Below are positions 63,099-64,000 of a stretch of 64,000 bases of DNA, piece after piece. Below the pieces are notes generated by a model that had not been told where the DNA came from, made no database searches, and worked only from the letters and a program-made list of their open reading frames with translations. This stretch comes from Halococcus salsus (GTDB taxonomy: Archaea; Halobacteriota; Halobacteria; Halobacteriales; Halococcaceae): NCBI RefSeq assembly GCF_009900715.1, contig NZ_JAAAJC010000002.1, positions 186,001 through 250,000 on the forward strand, in the 5' to 3' direction. The translations under genes were made by a program, and so were the position numbers. How positions within the stretch are numbered: position 1 is the stretch's first letter; each line of letters begins with the position of its first letter.

Positions 63099-64000
63099 AT
63101 GGCGAGCGACGAGACGGGAGACGGCGTATCGACGCGACGCGACTACGTGAAGTACGGCGGCGCGCTCATCGGCGGCGGGCTGTTCGCCGGCTGTACCGGT
63201 AGTGGAGGAAGCGGCTCGAACGGTTCGGGTGGTGCGAACGGATCGTCGGGGTCGACCGGGACGCAGGCCGACACTGCCTCGGGCGCGTCCGGTGACGGCA
63301 CCGAGACGGGAGGCGGGACGAACGAAACCGACGGGACGACGAGCGGGGCGGCGAACGCGTACTCGGTGACGATGGCCCCGATGGGCGAGGTGACGTTCGA
63401 GGCGGTCCCGAAGACCATCTTCACGCGGTTGACCCACCTCGCGGGGATGGCGTTCGCGCTCGGGCGAGGGAACGACGTCAACGCGATGCACGCGCCCGAC
63501 TACTACGACGCGCTCTGGAACCAGTTCACCCCGCGCCTGCCGGGGGTGTCGCTCGACTGGTCGGGACTCTACTCCTCGTGGGAACCGAGCAAGGAGAAGC
63601 TCTACGAGCTCGACAGCGACGTGCACCTCGCCGACCCCGCGAGCGTCTTCGCGGTCGAGGGCTGGAACGAGAGCGACCTCGCCGAGATCGAGGAAAACGT
63701 CGCGCCGTGGTTCGGGAACCAGTACAGCGACACCCACGCGACCCCGCCGAAGGCCTACCAGGACCAGTACCGCTACTACTCGCTCTGGGACATGTTCGAG
63801 AAGGTCGCGGCGGTGTTCCAGGAGCAGGAACGGTACCGGGCGCTGTCGTCCATCCACTCGGACCTGCGCGACACCATCGAATCGGAGCTCCCGGCGAAGG
63901 GCGAGCGGCCGACCGTGGCGCTGCTCGGCCTCAGCGACCTCGAAAGCATCTACGCCTACAAGGTCGGCGTCCCCGGCTTCCTGGTCGCGCACATCCGCCC
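63099..64000 (+). CDS. Metal-chelate (siderophore/cobalamin) ABC transporter binding lipoprotein, 3' end outside the window
   Basis: 300 codons are visible. The N-terminus has a Tat motif (STRRDYVKYGG, residues 11-21) and a lipobox FAGC with Cys32, then a Gly/Ser/Thr linker to about residue 85. The domain begins AYSVTMAPMGEVTFEAVPKT and includes NDVNAMHAPDYYDALWNQF and VALLGLSDLESIYAYKVGVPG, as in the BtuF/FhuD-type fold with a long backbone helix. The iron box in front supports uptake of ferric siderophore or haem. The permease and ATPase genes should lie to the right of the window. Expression is expected to rise when iron is scarce. Confidence 0.88.
   Translation, partial: MASDETGDGVSTRRDYVKYGGALIGGGLFAGCTGSGGSGSNGSGGANGSSGSTGTQADTASGASGDGTETGGGTNETDGTTSGAANAYSVTMAPMGEVTFEAVPKTIFTRLTHLAGMAFALGRGNDVNAMHAPDYYDALWNQFTPRLPGVSLDWSGLYSSWEPSKEKLYELDSDVHLADPASVFAVEGWNESDLAEIEENVAPWFGNQYSDTHATPPKAYQDQYRYYSLWDMFEKVAAVFQEQERYRALSSIHSDLRDTIESELPAKGERPTVALLGLSDLESIYAYKVGVPGFLVAHIR

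Overview
The window is a 64 kb piece of a halophilic archaeal (class Halobacteria) chromosome. The evidence is high GC, proteins rich in Asp and Glu, mostly leaderless genes with a TATA box about 27 bases before the start codon, Tat-dependent lipoproteins, halocyanin, HTH-10 (Bat-type) regulators, an archaeal lipid gene (glycerol-1-phosphate dehydrogenase) and the archaeal termination factor FttA. The genus cannot be fixed from the sequence alone. I saw no tRNA, rRNA, CRISPR array or intact insertion sequence.

Region by region. 1-8.8 kb: egsA (cut by the left edge), a sugar-epimerase-like SDR, a DUF4396 membrane protein, glutamate synthase gltB and proS, all on the minus strand. 9.4-14 kb: a complete TAXI-type TRAP transporter operon (Tat lipoprotein, DUF1850 protein, fused permease). 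14-25 kb: FttA, a BKACE enzyme coupled to a small four-cysteine protein, cytidine deaminase and uridine phosphorylase separated by a low-GC Mrr-like nuclease, a J-domain/ferredoxin fusion, halocyanin, a bacterial-PH-domain pair and a large surface protein. 25.4-36.9 kb: rtcB interrupted by an HNH intein, an LLM flavin oxidoreductase, a GH15 glucoamylase-like enzyme, an NDH-2-like oxidoreductase, a TrkA-N/DHH fusion, a CBS/ParB-fold protein and a methylmalonyl-CoA mutase subunit.

37-47.3 kb is an acetate locus: two acetyl-CoA synthetases flank an HTH-10 regulator whose N-terminus looks like a degenerate tyrosine recombinase. They are followed by an AceTr/SatP-type acetate channel, a DUF4212/SSS symporter pair and two UspA proteins. 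Inverted repeats lie at the regulator's boundaries, and a possible leader ORF precedes the symporter. 47.3-51.5 kb holds cytochrome oxidase genes coxA and coxC with small membrane proteins, one of only 28 residues. 51.5-55.8 kb has a CBS/ribosome-hibernation-factor fusion, a half-size lycopene-cyclase domain protein, a Rieske protein, an aminotransferase and an Lrp regulator. 55.8-62.4 kb is a two-component pair: a 1611-residue multi-PAS/GAF histidine kinase and a receiver/HTH-10 response regulator. The window ends with a thioredoxin-like protein and the start of a metal-chelate ABC binding lipoprotein behind an iron-box-like operator.

The strongest candidates for something new are the recombinase-derived HTH-10 regulator with its flanking inverted repeats, the C2H2 zinc finger inside the RtcB intein, the leader ORF of the symporter operon, and the small four-cysteine partner of the BKACE enzyme.
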